Below, piece after piece: positions 35,121 to 44,178 of a stretch of DNA of 64,000 nucleotides (its first letter is position 1; each line of letters opens with the position of its first letter). A program made the position numbers and the translations under genes. Source of the DNA: Sedimentibacter acidaminivorans (GTDB taxonomy: Bacteria > Bacillota > Clostridia > Tissierellales > Sedimentibacteraceae); the NCBI RefSeq assembly GCF_017873955.1, contig NZ_JAGGKS010000004.1, positions 243,944 through 307,943 on the forward strand, read 5' to 3'. Below the pieces are notes generated by a model. That model did not search any database. It worked only from the letters and a program-made list of their open reading frames with translations, and was not told the origin of the DNA.

Positions 35121-35139
35121 TTTTTAATCAATGCTCAAA
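35121..35139 (-). promoter_or_regulatory. Candidate upstream activating element (second copy)
   Basis: Minus-strand TTTGAGCATTGATTAAAAA lies about 120-135 bp before the sigma-54 promoter at 34988. It is 17/19 identical to the element at 25892-25910. A second TTGAGCA follows 18 bases on, beside a GCACG...CGTGC inverted repeat (35103-35116). Confidence 0.5.
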
Positions 35140-35185
35140 TATTCAACATCAAGAAAATTAATCAAAAATAACTTTCCTAGTATAT

Positions 35186-35219
35186 AAAAAAGGATTTGTG
35201 ATAGTACACAAACCCTTTT
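35186..35219 (-). terminator. Terminator downstream of the COG2509 gene
   Basis: AAAAAGG-A-TTTGTG pairs with CACAAA-C-CCTTTT with one mismatch and a short loop, followed by a U run on the minus strand. It lies about 80 bases after the flavoprotein stop. Confidence 0.75.
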
Positions 35220-35298
35220 ATTAAACGTAAATTTTTTTCACTATTTTTTAACAGTCAACTTTTTCTTTTGAAATAAATTCTGCATCTTCCCATCATTA

Positions 35299-36699
35299 CT
35301 ATTCTCCTAGTATCTGTCCCATTCTAACACCCATGAGAGATGCCATCATCAGCCCTCTTGTCCACCCACTTGAATCTCCAAGACAGTACAGATTTTTTAT
35401 ATTTGTTTCAAAATTTTCACTTAATTCAACTTTATTGCTATAAAACTTAACTTCTGGCCCATATAAAAGCGTTTCTGTTCCAGCAAAGCCTGGCACTACA
35501 GTATTTAAAGCCTCTATAAAATTTAAAATATTTGTCATAGTTCTATATGGCATTGCAGAAGTAATATCCCCAGCTACAGCATCTTGAAGTGTCGGAGTTA
35601 CATTTGAACGAGACAACTCTTTTTGCCATGTCCTCTTACCATCTATTATATCACCATATCTTTGTACTAAAATTTTGCCATCACCAAGCATATTCAATAA
35701 TTCTGATACCTTGATACCATATTTAATTGGTTCATTAAACGGATAACTAAAATTATGAGAACAAAGTATAGCAAGATTTGTGTTATTAGATTTCTTATCC
35801 TTATAAGAATGGCCATTAACAACTGCTAAATTATTATCATAATTTTCTTGACTAACAAATCCTCCTGGATTCTGGCAGAATGTTCTCACTTTGTTTTTAA
35901 AAGGTGCAGGATATCCAATTAATTTCGATTCATAAAGAATGTTATTTACTTTCTCCATAACTTCATTTCTTACTTCTACCCTAACTCCAATATCAACCGT
36001 ACCTGCTTTGTGAGATATATCATGTTTCACACAAAGGGATTTTAACCAATCAGCACCCTTTCTACCAGCAGATATAACCACATTATCCGAATAAACTGTT
36101 TCCTCTTTTTCATGTTTTAAAGAATCTGTTAATAATACTCCCTTTATTTGTCCGTTTTCAACTACTATATCTTTGGCCTGAACATTAAATCTAACTTCAA
36201 TGTTATTATCTATTAAGTATTCTTCTATTTTCTGATAGATTTCTTGTGCCTTTTCTGTACCTAGATGTCTAATAGGACAATCAACAAGTTTCAATCCAGC
36301 TTCAATTGCTTTTCTTCTTATTTCTTTTATTTCTTCTTTGTCCTCAATTCCCTCAACCTTAGTATCTGCTCCAAATTCAAGATATATTTTATCAGTATAA
36401 TCTATTAATTCCTCTGTATATTCGTACCCTATTAAATCAGGTAAATCTCCACCTACCTCTGGACTTAAGGATAGTTTCCCATCAGAAAAAGCACCAGCTC
36501 CTGAAAACCCTGTTGTTATATGGCAATAAGGCTGACAATTGACACAATTTTTCGTTTTATCCTTTGGACATCTTCTTTTTTCAATAGCACTACCCTTTTC
36601 AACCAAAAGAATAGACTTATTTTTATCCTTTCTTATTAACTCTAAAGCAGTAAAAATTCCAGATGGCCCTGCCCCTACTATTATTAAATCATATTTCAT
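35299..36699 (-). CDS. FAD-dependent oxidoreductase, COG2509 family
   Basis: This 466-residue flavoprotein starts with the FAD-binding GAGPSGIFTALEL (about residues 8-20), has a cysteine-rich CPKDKTKNCVNCQPYC segment (about 44-59) typical of the COG2509 group, SGAGAFSDGKLSLSP, a central VVISAGRKGADWL, and ends with CLGDSSGWTRGLMMASLMG, where FAD and the substrate site meet. The family has no firmly assigned reaction that I know of. GAGGAG precedes the ATG. It follows the SprT-like and PrsW-like genes on the same strand with a short gap, so the three may form an operon ending at the terminator near 35.2 kb. Confidence 0.87.
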   Translation of the reverse strand: MKYDLIIVGAGPSGIFTALELIRKDKNKSILLVEKGSAIEKRRCPKDKTKNCVNCQPYCHITTGFSGAGAFSDGKLSLSPEVGGDLPDLIGYEYTEELIDYTDKIYLEFGADTKVEGIEDKEEIKEIRRKAIEAGLKLVDCPIRHLGTEKAQEIYQKIEEYLIDNNIEVRFNVQAKDIVVENGQIKGVLLTDSLKHEKEETVYSDNVVISAGRKGADWLKSLCVKHDISHKAGTVDIGVRVEVRNEVMEKVNNILYESKLIGYPAPFKNKVRTFCQNPGGFVSQENYDNNLAVVNGHSYKDKKSNNTNLAILCSHNFSYPFNEPIKYGIKVSELLNMLGDGKILVQRYGDIIDGKRTWQKELSRSNVTPTLQDAVAGDITSAMPYRTMTNILNFIEALNTVVPGFAGTETLLYGPEVKFYSNKVELSENFETNIKNLYCLGDSSGWTRGLMMASLMGVRMGQILGE

Positions 36700-36720
36700 A
36701 ATAAACTCCTCTTCCTCATA

Positions 36721-37470
36721 TTACTTTGATAATTCGCATTTTGTAAGACCACTAAGCGGCACATAGTATTTTGTATAGTGTTGTCCACTTTTATCAACAT
36801 ATTTTCCATATTGACTTGGTGACATTACAGTGGCACGTTTATTAATTCTATTTATTATACCATAGATTTCTTTTCCTTCATAATTAAATAACACACGGTT
36901 GCCTACAAGAAGCTTGTATTTTTGATAATTTGCTTCTTTTTCAGATACAAGCTTGTGGGTTGTTTCATGTTGTCCAAACAAATTATATATTATATCTTTA
37001 AATACCTGTTTACTACAATCTGATTTTTTATATATTAGAAACTCAATAACATGGCATAATTCATGCTCAAATACAAGAATTAAGCTATCTAGTTTGCTAT
37101 TAACTTCAATTCCTCCTACAGATTTGCTTCTATCTATTTTATCAAAATTCAATAAATGATTTACTGAAATTTTTATTTCGAATTTAATGTCCTCTTCTTT
37201 AATATCACCAATATTTTTTTGTGTTTTAGTATTTCCAGCCGCTCTAGAAAGTTGTTTAGATAATTTAAATGTAATTTTACCTTTGAAATTTTTCTTAAAC
37301 CACGAATCTAAAAAAAATTCATCATATAAATTATATAGTAAAACCAAATCACTATTTGCTATTTCTTTAAAATTAACTGTCTTTACATATTTTGACTTCT
37401 CGAATAGTTTATTTTTAACTAATTCTCTTTTTTCATTTATAGTTCTCAAATCATATTTAATATTAACCAT
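36721..37470 (-). CDS. SprT-like zinc metallopeptidase-domain protein
   Basis: This 249-residue cytoplasmic protein has a zincin motif HELCH (residues 136-140) in FEHELCHVIEFL, followed by a further His in GQHETTH about 27 residues later, the layout of SprT-like/Spartan-type domains. The last 65 residues form a small basic beta-rich module (RVLFNYEGKEIYGIINRINKR). SprT relatives in eukaryotes cut DNA-protein crosslinks; the role of this bacterial version is unknown. It begins 12 bases after the PrsW-type gene stop, with AAGGAAGGG before the ATG, so the two are likely co-translated. Confidence 0.72.
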   Translation of the reverse strand: MVNIKYDLRTINEKRELVKNKLFEKSKYVKTVNFKEIANSDLVLLYNLYDEFFLDSWFKKNFKGKITFKLSKQLSRAAGNTKTQKNIGDIKEEDIKFEIKISVNHLLNFDKIDRSKSVGGIEVNSKLDSLILVFEHELCHVIEFLIYKKSDCSKQVFKDIIYNLFGQHETTHKLVSEKEANYQKYKLLVGNRVLFNYEGKEIYGIINRINKRATVMSPSQYGKYVDKSGQHYTKYYVPLSGLTKCELSK

Positions 37471-37481
37471 TAATCCCTTCC

Positions 37482-38174
37482 TTAATTGAAATCATTGTTA
37501 TCTTTTGAATCTTTATAGTATATATTTAACTTTCTTAGGTTTACAATCCAAAGATATATTACAAATGGTACAAAAAGAATCATTAAAATTTGAATTTCAG
37601 ACATAAGGATAAAATCAAAAATACCATGTAAAATGGTAGGTACAACTAAAGACCTTTTATAATAATATTTGCTCATTTCAGTTGTAGATGCAAATTTGGC
37701 TAAAGACAAATAATATCCCATAGTTACAGCAAAAAGCATATGAGCTGGTACAGAGACTATAGCTCTATATAAACCAACAAATTCAACATCTGAGAATCTA
37801 AATACAACATACATTATATTTTCAATAGTTGCAAATCCAAGAGCAGAAAACGCGCAATATATAATACCATCAAGTTTTTCATTAAAAACAGGATTATAAT
37901 ACACCGTTTTTAAAACAACTTTTCTCTTCATAAATTCCTCAGTTAATCCAGCAACAATAAAAGCTCTATAAAAAACACCTGCTAAACCATAAAAAACATT
38001 AAATGAAGATAAAATATTTTCTACAAGTATTGTTGGTATCACAATAAAAACACCCATAAAAAATACTTTCATGAGCATCTTAAGAGGCTCTCTATCATGC
38101 CTATCAACAAAATACAAAGCTAATCCCAATGCTATACCTGGTGTTATTGCTGTTATAACTAAATCTATCTTCAA
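37482..38174 (-). CDS. PrsW-family intramembrane metalloprotease
   Basis: This 230-residue integral membrane protein has about seven hydrophobic segments and PrsW-type motifs: AGLTEEFMKRKVVL (about residues 74-87, glutamate pair), HMLFAVTMGYYLSLAK (about 145-160, first His) and PTILHGIFDFILM (second His). PrsW in Bacillus subtilis cleaves the anti-sigma factor RsiW; other members belong to the CAAX/PrsW superfamily with unknown targets. The start is TTG, five bases after GGAGGG. No sigma or anti-sigma gene is nearby. It is the first gene of the PrsW, SprT-like, COG2509 series. Confidence 0.85.
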   Translation of the reverse strand: MKIDLVITAITPGIALGLALYFVDRHDREPLKMLMKVFFMGVFIVIPTILVENILSSFNVFYGLAGVFYRAFIVAGLTEEFMKRKVVLKTVYYNPVFNEKLDGIIYCAFSALGFATIENIMYVVFRFSDVEFVGLYRAIVSVPAHMLFAVTMGYYLSLAKFASTTEMSKYYYKRSLVVPTILHGIFDFILMSEIQILMILFVPFVIYLWIVNLRKLNIYYKDSKDNNDFN

Positions 38175-38280
38175 ATTATCCCTCCAAAAGTCGTTATTAC
38201 TGCCTTATTATATTATTTTTTTGTATATAAAACAATAATAAATTTATAATATTTCAATTTATTAAAAAATCTGACATTAC

Positions 38281-39477
38281 CTATTCCATAGATAATATTT
38301 CACTTTCTGTTAAACCTGATAGAACTTCAAAATATTTATCATCCTTTATACCCGTAGTTATTTCTCGTTCCTCTGGTTGGTTCCCATTTAATACTGTAAC
38401 ATACTTTTTTCCAGACATCTCGTATACAGCATCTTTTTCAACTAAAATAACATTATCCTTTTTTTCTAAAATAATTACTGAATCAACTTCTGTTCCTATT
38501 TTTAAATTATTTTTATTATTATCAATATCAGCCTCTACTCTAATACGTTTTTGTTCAACACCAAGTTCCGAAACCGTAGATAAAGCTTTAGGATAAATTC
38601 TATCAATTTTTAGTTCGTCAATTTGTTCTTCTGAATTTTGATATTTTATTACCATTTTCATTCCATTAGATGCTTCCATAGCTTCATCAGACAATAATTC
38701 CACATAAACACCAAGGTTATTTTCATCTTGCATTTCAACTACAACTACACCTGACTGTGTCATTCCACCTTGATGGACGTTAAGCTCCGTTATTATACCA
38801 TCAAATTCCGCAATAATTGATGATTGTTCTTTACTTTTTTCCAATATTTTTATTTGAACCATTATTTCTTCTATTTGTGCCTCATATTTATTTTTTATAT
38901 TTGATGAAACGCCTTTTAGCAACAGCGCATAATTATTCTTTGCTTCTTGTAGCTGATTTTCTAATACTAGTACATTATTTTCAGCTTCATCATAATCAAC
39001 TTTACTAACAACACTATTTTCATATAAGGATTTAATTTTATCAAAATTGTTTTTTGCAAATTCCAAGTTGTTTTCTATTGTATTAATACTTAATTTTTCA
39101 TTAGAAATCTCTTGAAAATCTGCTCCCTTACTAGCTTCATTGTATGATGCAGTAATAGCCTCTATTTGTTTTTTTGCTCTTTCTATTTCTAAATCATAAT
39201 TATTATCATAAGATAATATTATGTCACCTTTATTAACCTTGTCACCTATTGACACATTAAGGGTTTTAACAGTTTGACTCATATCAGAATAAAAGGAGTT
39301 AACTCTCTTAGAATAAACAGTGCCAGTTTCTTCTATTGTCTTGGCTATACTACCAAGCTTTACCTCGGATTTTTCGACTTCAATTTTGTTCTGTCCTTTG
39401 AAATAAACAGAAGCTATAACAGATAAACCTATAACTATTGCAATTGCTAAAATAATATATTTCTTTTTATTTTTCAT
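38281..39477 (-). CDS. HlyD/MacA-type periplasmic-adaptor-like subunit of an ABC exporter
   Basis: This 398-residue protein has one N-terminal membrane anchor (about residues 5-25), a biotinyl-lipoyl-like half (ETGTVYSKRVNSFYS, VSIGDKVNKGDIILSYD), a long coiled coil (about 85-205) and a C-terminal barrel ending in EVLSGLTESEILS. This is the membrane-fusion-protein plan used with MacB-like ABC transporters, also found in Gram-positive bacteria. An ATG at 39489 overlaps GGAGGG; the ATG at 39477 is preferred. It is the last gene of the TetR-ATPase-permease-adaptor operon and lies 21 bases after the permease gene. Confidence 0.9.
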   Translation of the reverse strand: MKNKKKYIILAIAIVIGLSVIASVYFKGQNKIEVEKSEVKLGSIAKTIEETGTVYSKRVNSFYSDMSQTVKTLNVSIGDKVNKGDIILSYDNNYDLEIERAKKQIEAITASYNEASKGADFQEISNEKLSINTIENNLEFAKNNFDKIKSLYENSVVSKVDYDEAENNVLVLENQLQEAKNNYALLLKGVSSNIKNKYEAQIEEIMVQIKILEKSKEQSSIIAEFDGIITELNVHQGGMTQSGVVVVEMQDENNLGVYVELLSDEAMEASNGMKMVIKYQNSEEQIDELKIDRIYPKALSTVSELGVEQKRIRVEADIDNNKNNLKIGTEVDSVIILEKKDNVILVEKDAVYEMSGKKYVTVLNGNQPEEREITTGIKDDKYFEVLSGLTESEILSME

Positions 39478-39498
39478 TTTACCCTCCATACTTAATTG

Positions 39499-41847
39499 TT
39501 ATGATATCCTATTTTTAAGCGCTTGCATAAAATCTAATTTGTGAATTTTTGCATATGTCATAAATTGCGCTAATGATAAAAAAACTATAGTTAATATAAT
39601 AGATACTACAATACTGTTTGTTCTAACAGGTTCATTCATTGTGTAAACATCCGTAGTAAATGACTTACCCATATAATCTACAAGCCACAATCCTAAGGGT
39701 ATACCAATAATTATTCCTATAAAAGACATTATCATGTTTTCTCTAATCAACATATAAAAAATTTCTTTCTTTGAAAATCCCATCACTCTTAGAGATGAAA
39801 ATTCTAATGTTCTTTCATTTATACTCATTAAGGTCATACTATACACAATTACAAATCCTAACAATCCTGAAAACATCACCATAAAACCCATTGATATTGC
39901 TGTAATTGTTGTAAACTCTTCAAACGCACCCCTCATGTCAGCTTGAGATTGAATAGAACTAATATTTTTTATATCCTTTAACTTTTCTTGAACATCATCA
40001 TCTGAATTAAGGTATATACCATTTATGATTTCTCTATCTAAAAGTTTATCATTTAAATAGTCTATATTCATATACCCATTAATTCCAAGACTTTGCTTAA
40101 TAATCCCTCTCACCTTAACATAACGATCATCTTTGTTAGGAATAAAGTTTTTAATCAACACTTCATCTCCTACTTTAGCGTGCAGATTATTTGCTAAATT
40201 TGAAGATATTAGAATTCCATCTTCTGGCACTTTTAACGAATTGCCCTTCATGTCTTGAAAGCCATAGAATTCAGTGTTTTTGTCAAGTCCAATAATATTT
40301 ACAATTTTAGAGTTTCTACCATTTTCAATTTCAAATGGAAGTTCTATTCTACCTTCCATATCCTTTGGATTTATATATTTTGCAACCTCTTTTTTTATAT
40401 TTTCATTCTGAAAACCCGAGAAGCTTATATTGTATTGCATTTTCATAAATTCAGTGTACTGTCTGTTAAACATTGCATCCATAACATCAATCATCCAAAT
40501 TGTCATTATCATCATCCCACAAGTTATAGCTACAGCAGCACCTATAAAAGCAAATTTTTTCTTTTCTCTAAAAATGCTTCTTAGTACCATTTTCCATGAA
40601 AAGGTCACATTATTCCATACAAATTTTATATTTTCAATAAAAATTCTCTTACCCTTTTTGGGTGATTCAGGTTTCATAGACTCAGAAGGATTAATTTTTG
40701 TAATTCCCTTAACTCCCCAATAACCTGATATTATGCAAAATATACACGAAAGAATTACAGAAACTACAATTCTATTATAGTAAACCTTAATTGTAAGTGT
40801 TGGAATATTAAAGAAAACTAAATAATAATTTGTCATTGCTCCAGACAAAGCTGAACCAATTATCGAACCTAACAGACCTCCAACAATTCCAACAGAAGCC
40901 GCATATTTTAAGTAATGAGAAATTATCTCACTACTTTGATATCCAAGTGCCTTTAAAATACCTATTGAAGTTCTATCTTTTTTTACGATTCTTGAAAGCA
41001 TGGAAGATAGCATTATTCCAGCAAATATTAAAAATACATATGGAACTGACTGTGACATCATCTCGAGACCTTCAATTTCTTGGCTCAACATGCTATGGCT
41101 TAACTGTTCATCTTTTTTTATAACTCTTTTTACACCATACTTATCCAAAGCATCTTCTAAAAAGTCTTTTGTTTGAACTAAATTGTTTTCATTATTAATT
41201 TTAATAAGTATTTCATTATAATTGCCCTTAGACCCATAAATTTGCCTAAGATAATTATCTTCAATATATACTATTCCAAAATTTTCAGGATCAGGTAACA
41301 GTGTTTGTTCATTTTCCATTATATAAGCATATTCCGAACTAGACGCAATACCAGATACATTGAATTTATACTGCTTTCCATTTATCTGGATTTTTATTTG
41401 TTCTCCAACATGTATGTTTCTTGCAAGAGCAAATTGTTCAATAATAATTATATCTTTTTCTGTTAATTCTCTTTTTCCTGACTTAATAAATAACTTATTT
41501 ATTTTATTTTCATTTTTATTTATAGAAACTACTCTAACATTTACCTTTTCATCATCTTCTTCTGTTATAAATGATGTATCAAACACAAGTCTAGCTTCAG
41601 CTTCTTTTATATCAGCTTGCCCTATCAAACTACTTTCAATCTTTTCTGGCAAACCCATCGCCGACACAAATATATCTGCAAAGTTAGTTTTTTTATAATA
41701 GTCATTAAGTGAATCTTTTAAATTTAAAGCAGAATTGCTTACTGCAGTAAATACAAATATACCTGTAATAATGATAGATAACACAGCAAAGTATTGACCT
41801 TTTGTATTCTTTATCATTCTGAAAAGTCTTTTATCAAGCTTTTTCAT
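39499..41847 (-). CDS. ABC exporter permease with two FtsX domains (MacB-like)
   Basis: This membrane protein of 782 residues has one N-terminal helix, a large extracytoplasmic domain, and two FtsX-type permease modules of three to four helices each (about residues 265-390 and 650-780). Typical stretches are VKKDRTSIGILKALGYQSSEI and NERTLEFSSLRVMGFSKKEI. This double-FtsX form is common in Firmicute exporters of peptides or lipids. The ATG at 41847 overlaps the stop of the ATPase gene (TAATG), so translation is coupled; a GTG two codons earlier is possible. It would pair with the ATPase and the HlyD-like subunit as one mechanotransmission-type exporter. Confidence 0.92.
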   Translation of the reverse strand: MKKLDKRLFRMIKNTKGQYFAVLSIIITGIFVFTAVSNSALNLKDSLNDYYKKTNFADIFVSAMGLPEKIESSLIGQADIKEAEARLVFDTSFITEEDDEKVNVRVVSINKNENKINKLFIKSGKRELTEKDIIIIEQFALARNIHVGEQIKIQINGKQYKFNVSGIASSSEYAYIMENEQTLLPDPENFGIVYIEDNYLRQIYGSKGNYNEILIKINNENNLVQTKDFLEDALDKYGVKRVIKKDEQLSHSMLSQEIEGLEMMSQSVPYVFLIFAGIMLSSMLSRIVKKDRTSIGILKALGYQSSEIISHYLKYAASVGIVGGLLGSIIGSALSGAMTNYYLVFFNIPTLTIKVYYNRIVVSVILSCIFCIISGYWGVKGITKINPSESMKPESPKKGKRIFIENIKFVWNNVTFSWKMVLRSIFREKKKFAFIGAAVAITCGMMIMTIWMIDVMDAMFNRQYTEFMKMQYNISFSGFQNENIKKEVAKYINPKDMEGRIELPFEIENGRNSKIVNIIGLDKNTEFYGFQDMKGNSLKVPEDGILISSNLANNLHAKVGDEVLIKNFIPNKDDRYVKVRGIIKQSLGINGYMNIDYLNDKLLDREIINGIYLNSDDDVQEKLKDIKNISSIQSQADMRGAFEEFTTITAISMGFMVMFSGLLGFVIVYSMTLMSINERTLEFSSLRVMGFSKKEIFYMLIRENMIMSFIGIIIGIPLGLWLVDYMGKSFTTDVYTMNEPVRTNSIVVSIILTIVFLSLAQFMTYAKIHKLDFMQALKNRIS

Positions 41848-42554
41848 TACCACTCAATCCTTTCAGGTTCTATAGGGTTTTTATTTTCTATAATTTCAAT
41901 AATTTTTCCACTTCTCATTTTGATTACTTTGTCTGCCATTTGTGCAATTGGTGAATTATGAGTTATAACTACAATTGTATTTTTATATTTTATATTTACA
42001 TCTTTTAAAACTTTAAGTATAGAAATACCTGTTTCAAAATCAAGAGCACCTGTAGGTTCATCACAAAGTAAAATTTGAGGATTTTTAGCTACAGCTCTAG
42101 CTATTGCAACTCTTTGTTGTTCACCACCACTCATTTGAGATGGGAAGTGATCAATTCTATCCTTTAATCCAACAGATTCTATAACATCTTCTATATCAAT
42201 TGATTCTTCACATATTTCTGTTGCAAGTTCAACATTCTCCCTTGCTGTAAGAGATGCCATGAGATTATAAAACTGAAATACAAAACCTATTTTATTTCTC
42301 CTGTACTGGGTAAGCCCTTTATCATTCATAGTTGTCAAAAGTTCATTATTAAAATATACATTACCACTAGATGGTGTATCCATACCTCCCATAATATTTA
42401 ATAATGTACTTTTACCAGACCCGCTAGGACCTAATATTACAATAAATTCACCTTTTGATACTTCAAAGCTCGCATTATCAAGAGCCTTTACAGTAACTTC
42501 GCCCATCTTGTAATTCTTACTAAGGTTTTCAACCTTTAGTATAGTTTCACTCAT
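41847..42554 (-). CDS. ABC transporter ATPase (MacB/LolD type)
   Basis: This 235-residue ATPase has Walker A GPSGSGKST (about residues 41-49), Q-loop VFQFYNLMASLTARENVELA, signature MSGGEQQRVAIARA, Walker B ILLCDEPTGALD and the switch His in VVITHN. The sequence pattern is that of the LolD/MacB class that powers FtsX-type permeases. GGAGGT precedes the ATG. It lies 17 bases after tetR and overlaps the permease gene. All three exporter parts are intact. Export of an antimicrobial, cell-envelope stressor or lipid is plausible but unproven. Confidence 0.95.
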   Translation of the reverse strand: MSETILKVENLSKNYKMGEVTVKALDNASFEVSKGEFIVILGPSGSGKSTLLNIMGGMDTPSSGNVYFNNELLTTMNDKGLTQYRRNKIGFVFQFYNLMASLTARENVELATEICEESIDIEDVIESVGLKDRIDHFPSQMSGGEQQRVAIARAVAKNPQILLCDEPTGALDFETGISILKVLKDVNIKYKNTIVVITHNSPIAQMADKVIKMRSGKIIEIIENKNPIEPERIEW

Positions 42555-42571
42555 ACAATGTTACCTCCAAA

Positions 42572-43186
42572 TTATTCATAGCTATCTATTATACCATATA
42601 GTACTATATTCATTAATTCTATATATTCATTTTTCACAGCATCATAAAATTTCTCAAAACTTGTTTCCTCTTCAGTAAAGTAAGTCAGATACTTGCTTTC
42701 AACAACATTAGTTATTACTGCTATAACTGATACGATATGATCTATAGAAACATCTTTTTTAAGCGGTAGACCTTTAATTATATCTACAATAATATCAAAT
42801 CCAATTTGCTTTATTTCTGAGTATCTTTGTTGTAGTTGTGCCTTCAACTTTTTGGGTGTATTATAAAATCCATTTATAATTAATTTATAATGCATGGGAT
42901 TTTTTATAAAAAATTCATATTTTGTTTGCATTAATTTCATAATTATTGATATAAAATCTTCACCAAGAATATTGATGTCATTAAATTCAAATAATATATC
43001 ATCAATGCATTTATTAATTGTTATAATAAAAAGATTTTCTTTAGAACCAAAATGATGAAATATAAGACCTTTTGACACTCCTGCTTTCTTACTTATCCTA
43101 TCTGTATTGGCTTTCTCATACCCATATTCCGAAAATTCTTCAAGACTTGCTTCTAAAATTTTTTGTTTTTTTGAATTGTCGAGCAT
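42572..43186 (-). CDS. TetR-family repressor of the exporter operon
   Basis: This 204-residue regulator has a TetR-type helix-turn-helix at residues about 8-55 (LEASLEEFSEYGYEKANTDR is the start, followed by AGVSKGLIFHHFGSKENLF) and a variable helical ligand domain. It is the first gene of the operon and is transcribed from a promoter bracketed by two copies of a TTGACT-N4-AGTCAA palindrome, so autorepression together with the exporter is very likely. AGGTG precedes the ATG. The inducer is unknown and may be the exported compound. Confidence 0.93.
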   Translation of the reverse strand: MLDNSKKQKILEASLEEFSEYGYEKANTDRISKKAGVSKGLIFHHFGSKENLFIITINKCIDDILFEFNDINILGEDFISIIMKLMQTKYEFFIKNPMHYKLIINGFYNTPKKLKAQLQQRYSEIKQIGFDIIVDIIKGLPLKKDVSIDHIVSVIAVITNVVESKYLTYFTEEETSFEKFYDAVKNEYIELMNIVLYGIIDSYE

Positions 43187-43224
43187 CGTTTTAACACCTA
43201 CTTATAATTTTACAATTTATTGTT

Positions 43225-43274
43225 ATTGACTTGTTAGTCAATAACATTATATATTATATTGACTAACTAGTCAA
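43225..43274 (-). promoter_or_regulatory. TetR-controlled promoter with two operators
   Basis: Minus-strand -35 TTGACT (43274-43269), 17-base spacer, -10 TATAAT (43251-43246). Operator 1 (43259-43274) TTGACTAACTAGTCAA covers the -35 box. Operator 2 (43225-43242) ATTGACTTGTTAGTCAAT covers the start site. Both fit TTGACT-N4-AGTCAA, with centres 33 bp apart. Confidence 0.85.
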
Positions 43275-43316
43275 CGTATGATTGATTTATATAATTTTTA
43301 TTAAACATTATTAAAC

Positions 43317-43359
43317 AAAAAAACAAATCACAAAGAACTACTTTCCTTTAAATGATTTG
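43317..43359 (-). terminator. Terminator of the ybaK-containing transcript
   Basis: CAAATCA (43324-43330) pairs with TGATTTG (43353-43359), with an inner AAAG/CTTT pairing, followed on the minus strand by seven U residues. It lies about 40 bases after the ybaK stop. Confidence 0.7.
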
Positions 43360-43398
43360 CTTTATATTAATAATATTTTAAAACCGTTCTAGTCAACT

Positions 43399-43875
43399 CT
43401 ATATTAAATCCTCATAACTCGCTTCTGATGCCTTGATTAAATCATTTGGATTAATTATTATTTGTACACCTAAACATCCTGCACTAACTAATATTTTTTC
43501 ATTTAAACTGGCAGTTTCATCTATAAATGTTTTGTAATGTTTTTTCATTCCTATTGGTGAACATCCACCTCTTATGTATCCTGTATTTTTAGTTAATTCT
43601 TTTAATGGTAATAATTCTATGTTTTTTTCATTTGATGCTTTTGCTGCTTTTTTCAAATCTAGTTCATACTCCACAGGTATACAAAACACATACAATTCTT
43701 TGCTATGCCCTACAGAAACAAGTGTTTTAAATACAGTTTCAGGATTTTGACCTGTTTTTAGGGCTACTGAAACACCATCTATTTTTCCATCCTCACACTC
43801 GTATGTAATATAATCATATTCAATATTCATTGAATCAAGTATTCTCATTGCATTTGTTTTATTGATCTTTTTCAT
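43399..43875 (-). CDS. ybaK: Cys-tRNA(Pro)/Cys-tRNA(Cys) deacylase YbaK
   Basis: This 158-residue protein of the YbaK/EbsC editing-domain family removes misacylated cysteine from tRNA(Pro). It has TNAMRILDSMNIEYDYITYE at the start, QNPETVFKTLVSVG (about residues 37-50) with the conserved lysine, CIPVEYELDLKKAAKA, GYIRGGCSPIGMKK (about 105-118, the GxxSPxG loop) and a closing SAGCLGVQIIINPNDL. Length and motifs are normal. AGGTG precedes the ATG. It follows the DUF1294 and trmB genes on the same strand with small gaps, so a tRNA-linked operon is likely. Confidence 0.93.
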   Translation of the reverse strand: MKKINKTNAMRILDSMNIEYDYITYECEDGKIDGVSVALKTGQNPETVFKTLVSVGHSKELYVFCIPVEYELDLKKAAKASNEKNIELLPLKELTKNTGYIRGGCSPIGMKKHYKTFIDETASLNEKILVSAGCLGVQIIINPNDLIKASEASYEDLI

Positions 43876-43887
43876 TTTATCACCTAC

Positions 43888-44169
43888 TTATTTGTAAATA
43901 TAATAGCAATAGACATATATTATAAAAATATTAAAAATAAAAGATATTGCTGTAATAACACAAAATTTAATTTTTCTAGTTTTGTGATGAAAGAGGTACA
44001 TTGCTAAAATACTCCCTAATGCTCCTCCTAAAAACGATGATATATGTAGTGTTCTTTCTTTTATTCTCCATTTATCCTTAATCGCTTTTCTTTTATCTAA
44101 AAAAAACAATACAAAGGATAAAAAATTTATAAAAAGGGCGTATATTAATATATATTCTTTATAATTCAT
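43888..44169 (-). CDS. DUF1294-family small membrane protein
   Basis: This 93-residue protein has three hydrophobic segments and the DUF1294 signature: FFLDKRKAIKDKWRIKERTLH (start, about residues 21-41), SFLGGALGSILAMYLFHHKTR and a short C-terminal helix. The function of this family is unknown to me; some members are fused to cold-shock domains. It lies 9 bases after trmB and 12 bases before ybaK on the same strand, so it is co-transcribed. A plausible TAGGATA ribosome site precedes the ATG. Confidence 0.85.
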   Translation of the reverse strand: MNYKEYILIYALFINFLSFVLFFLDKRKAIKDKWRIKERTLHISSFLGGALGSILAMYLFHHKTRKIKFCVITAISFIFNIFIIYVYCYYIYK

Positions 44170-44178
44170 AGTATTATC

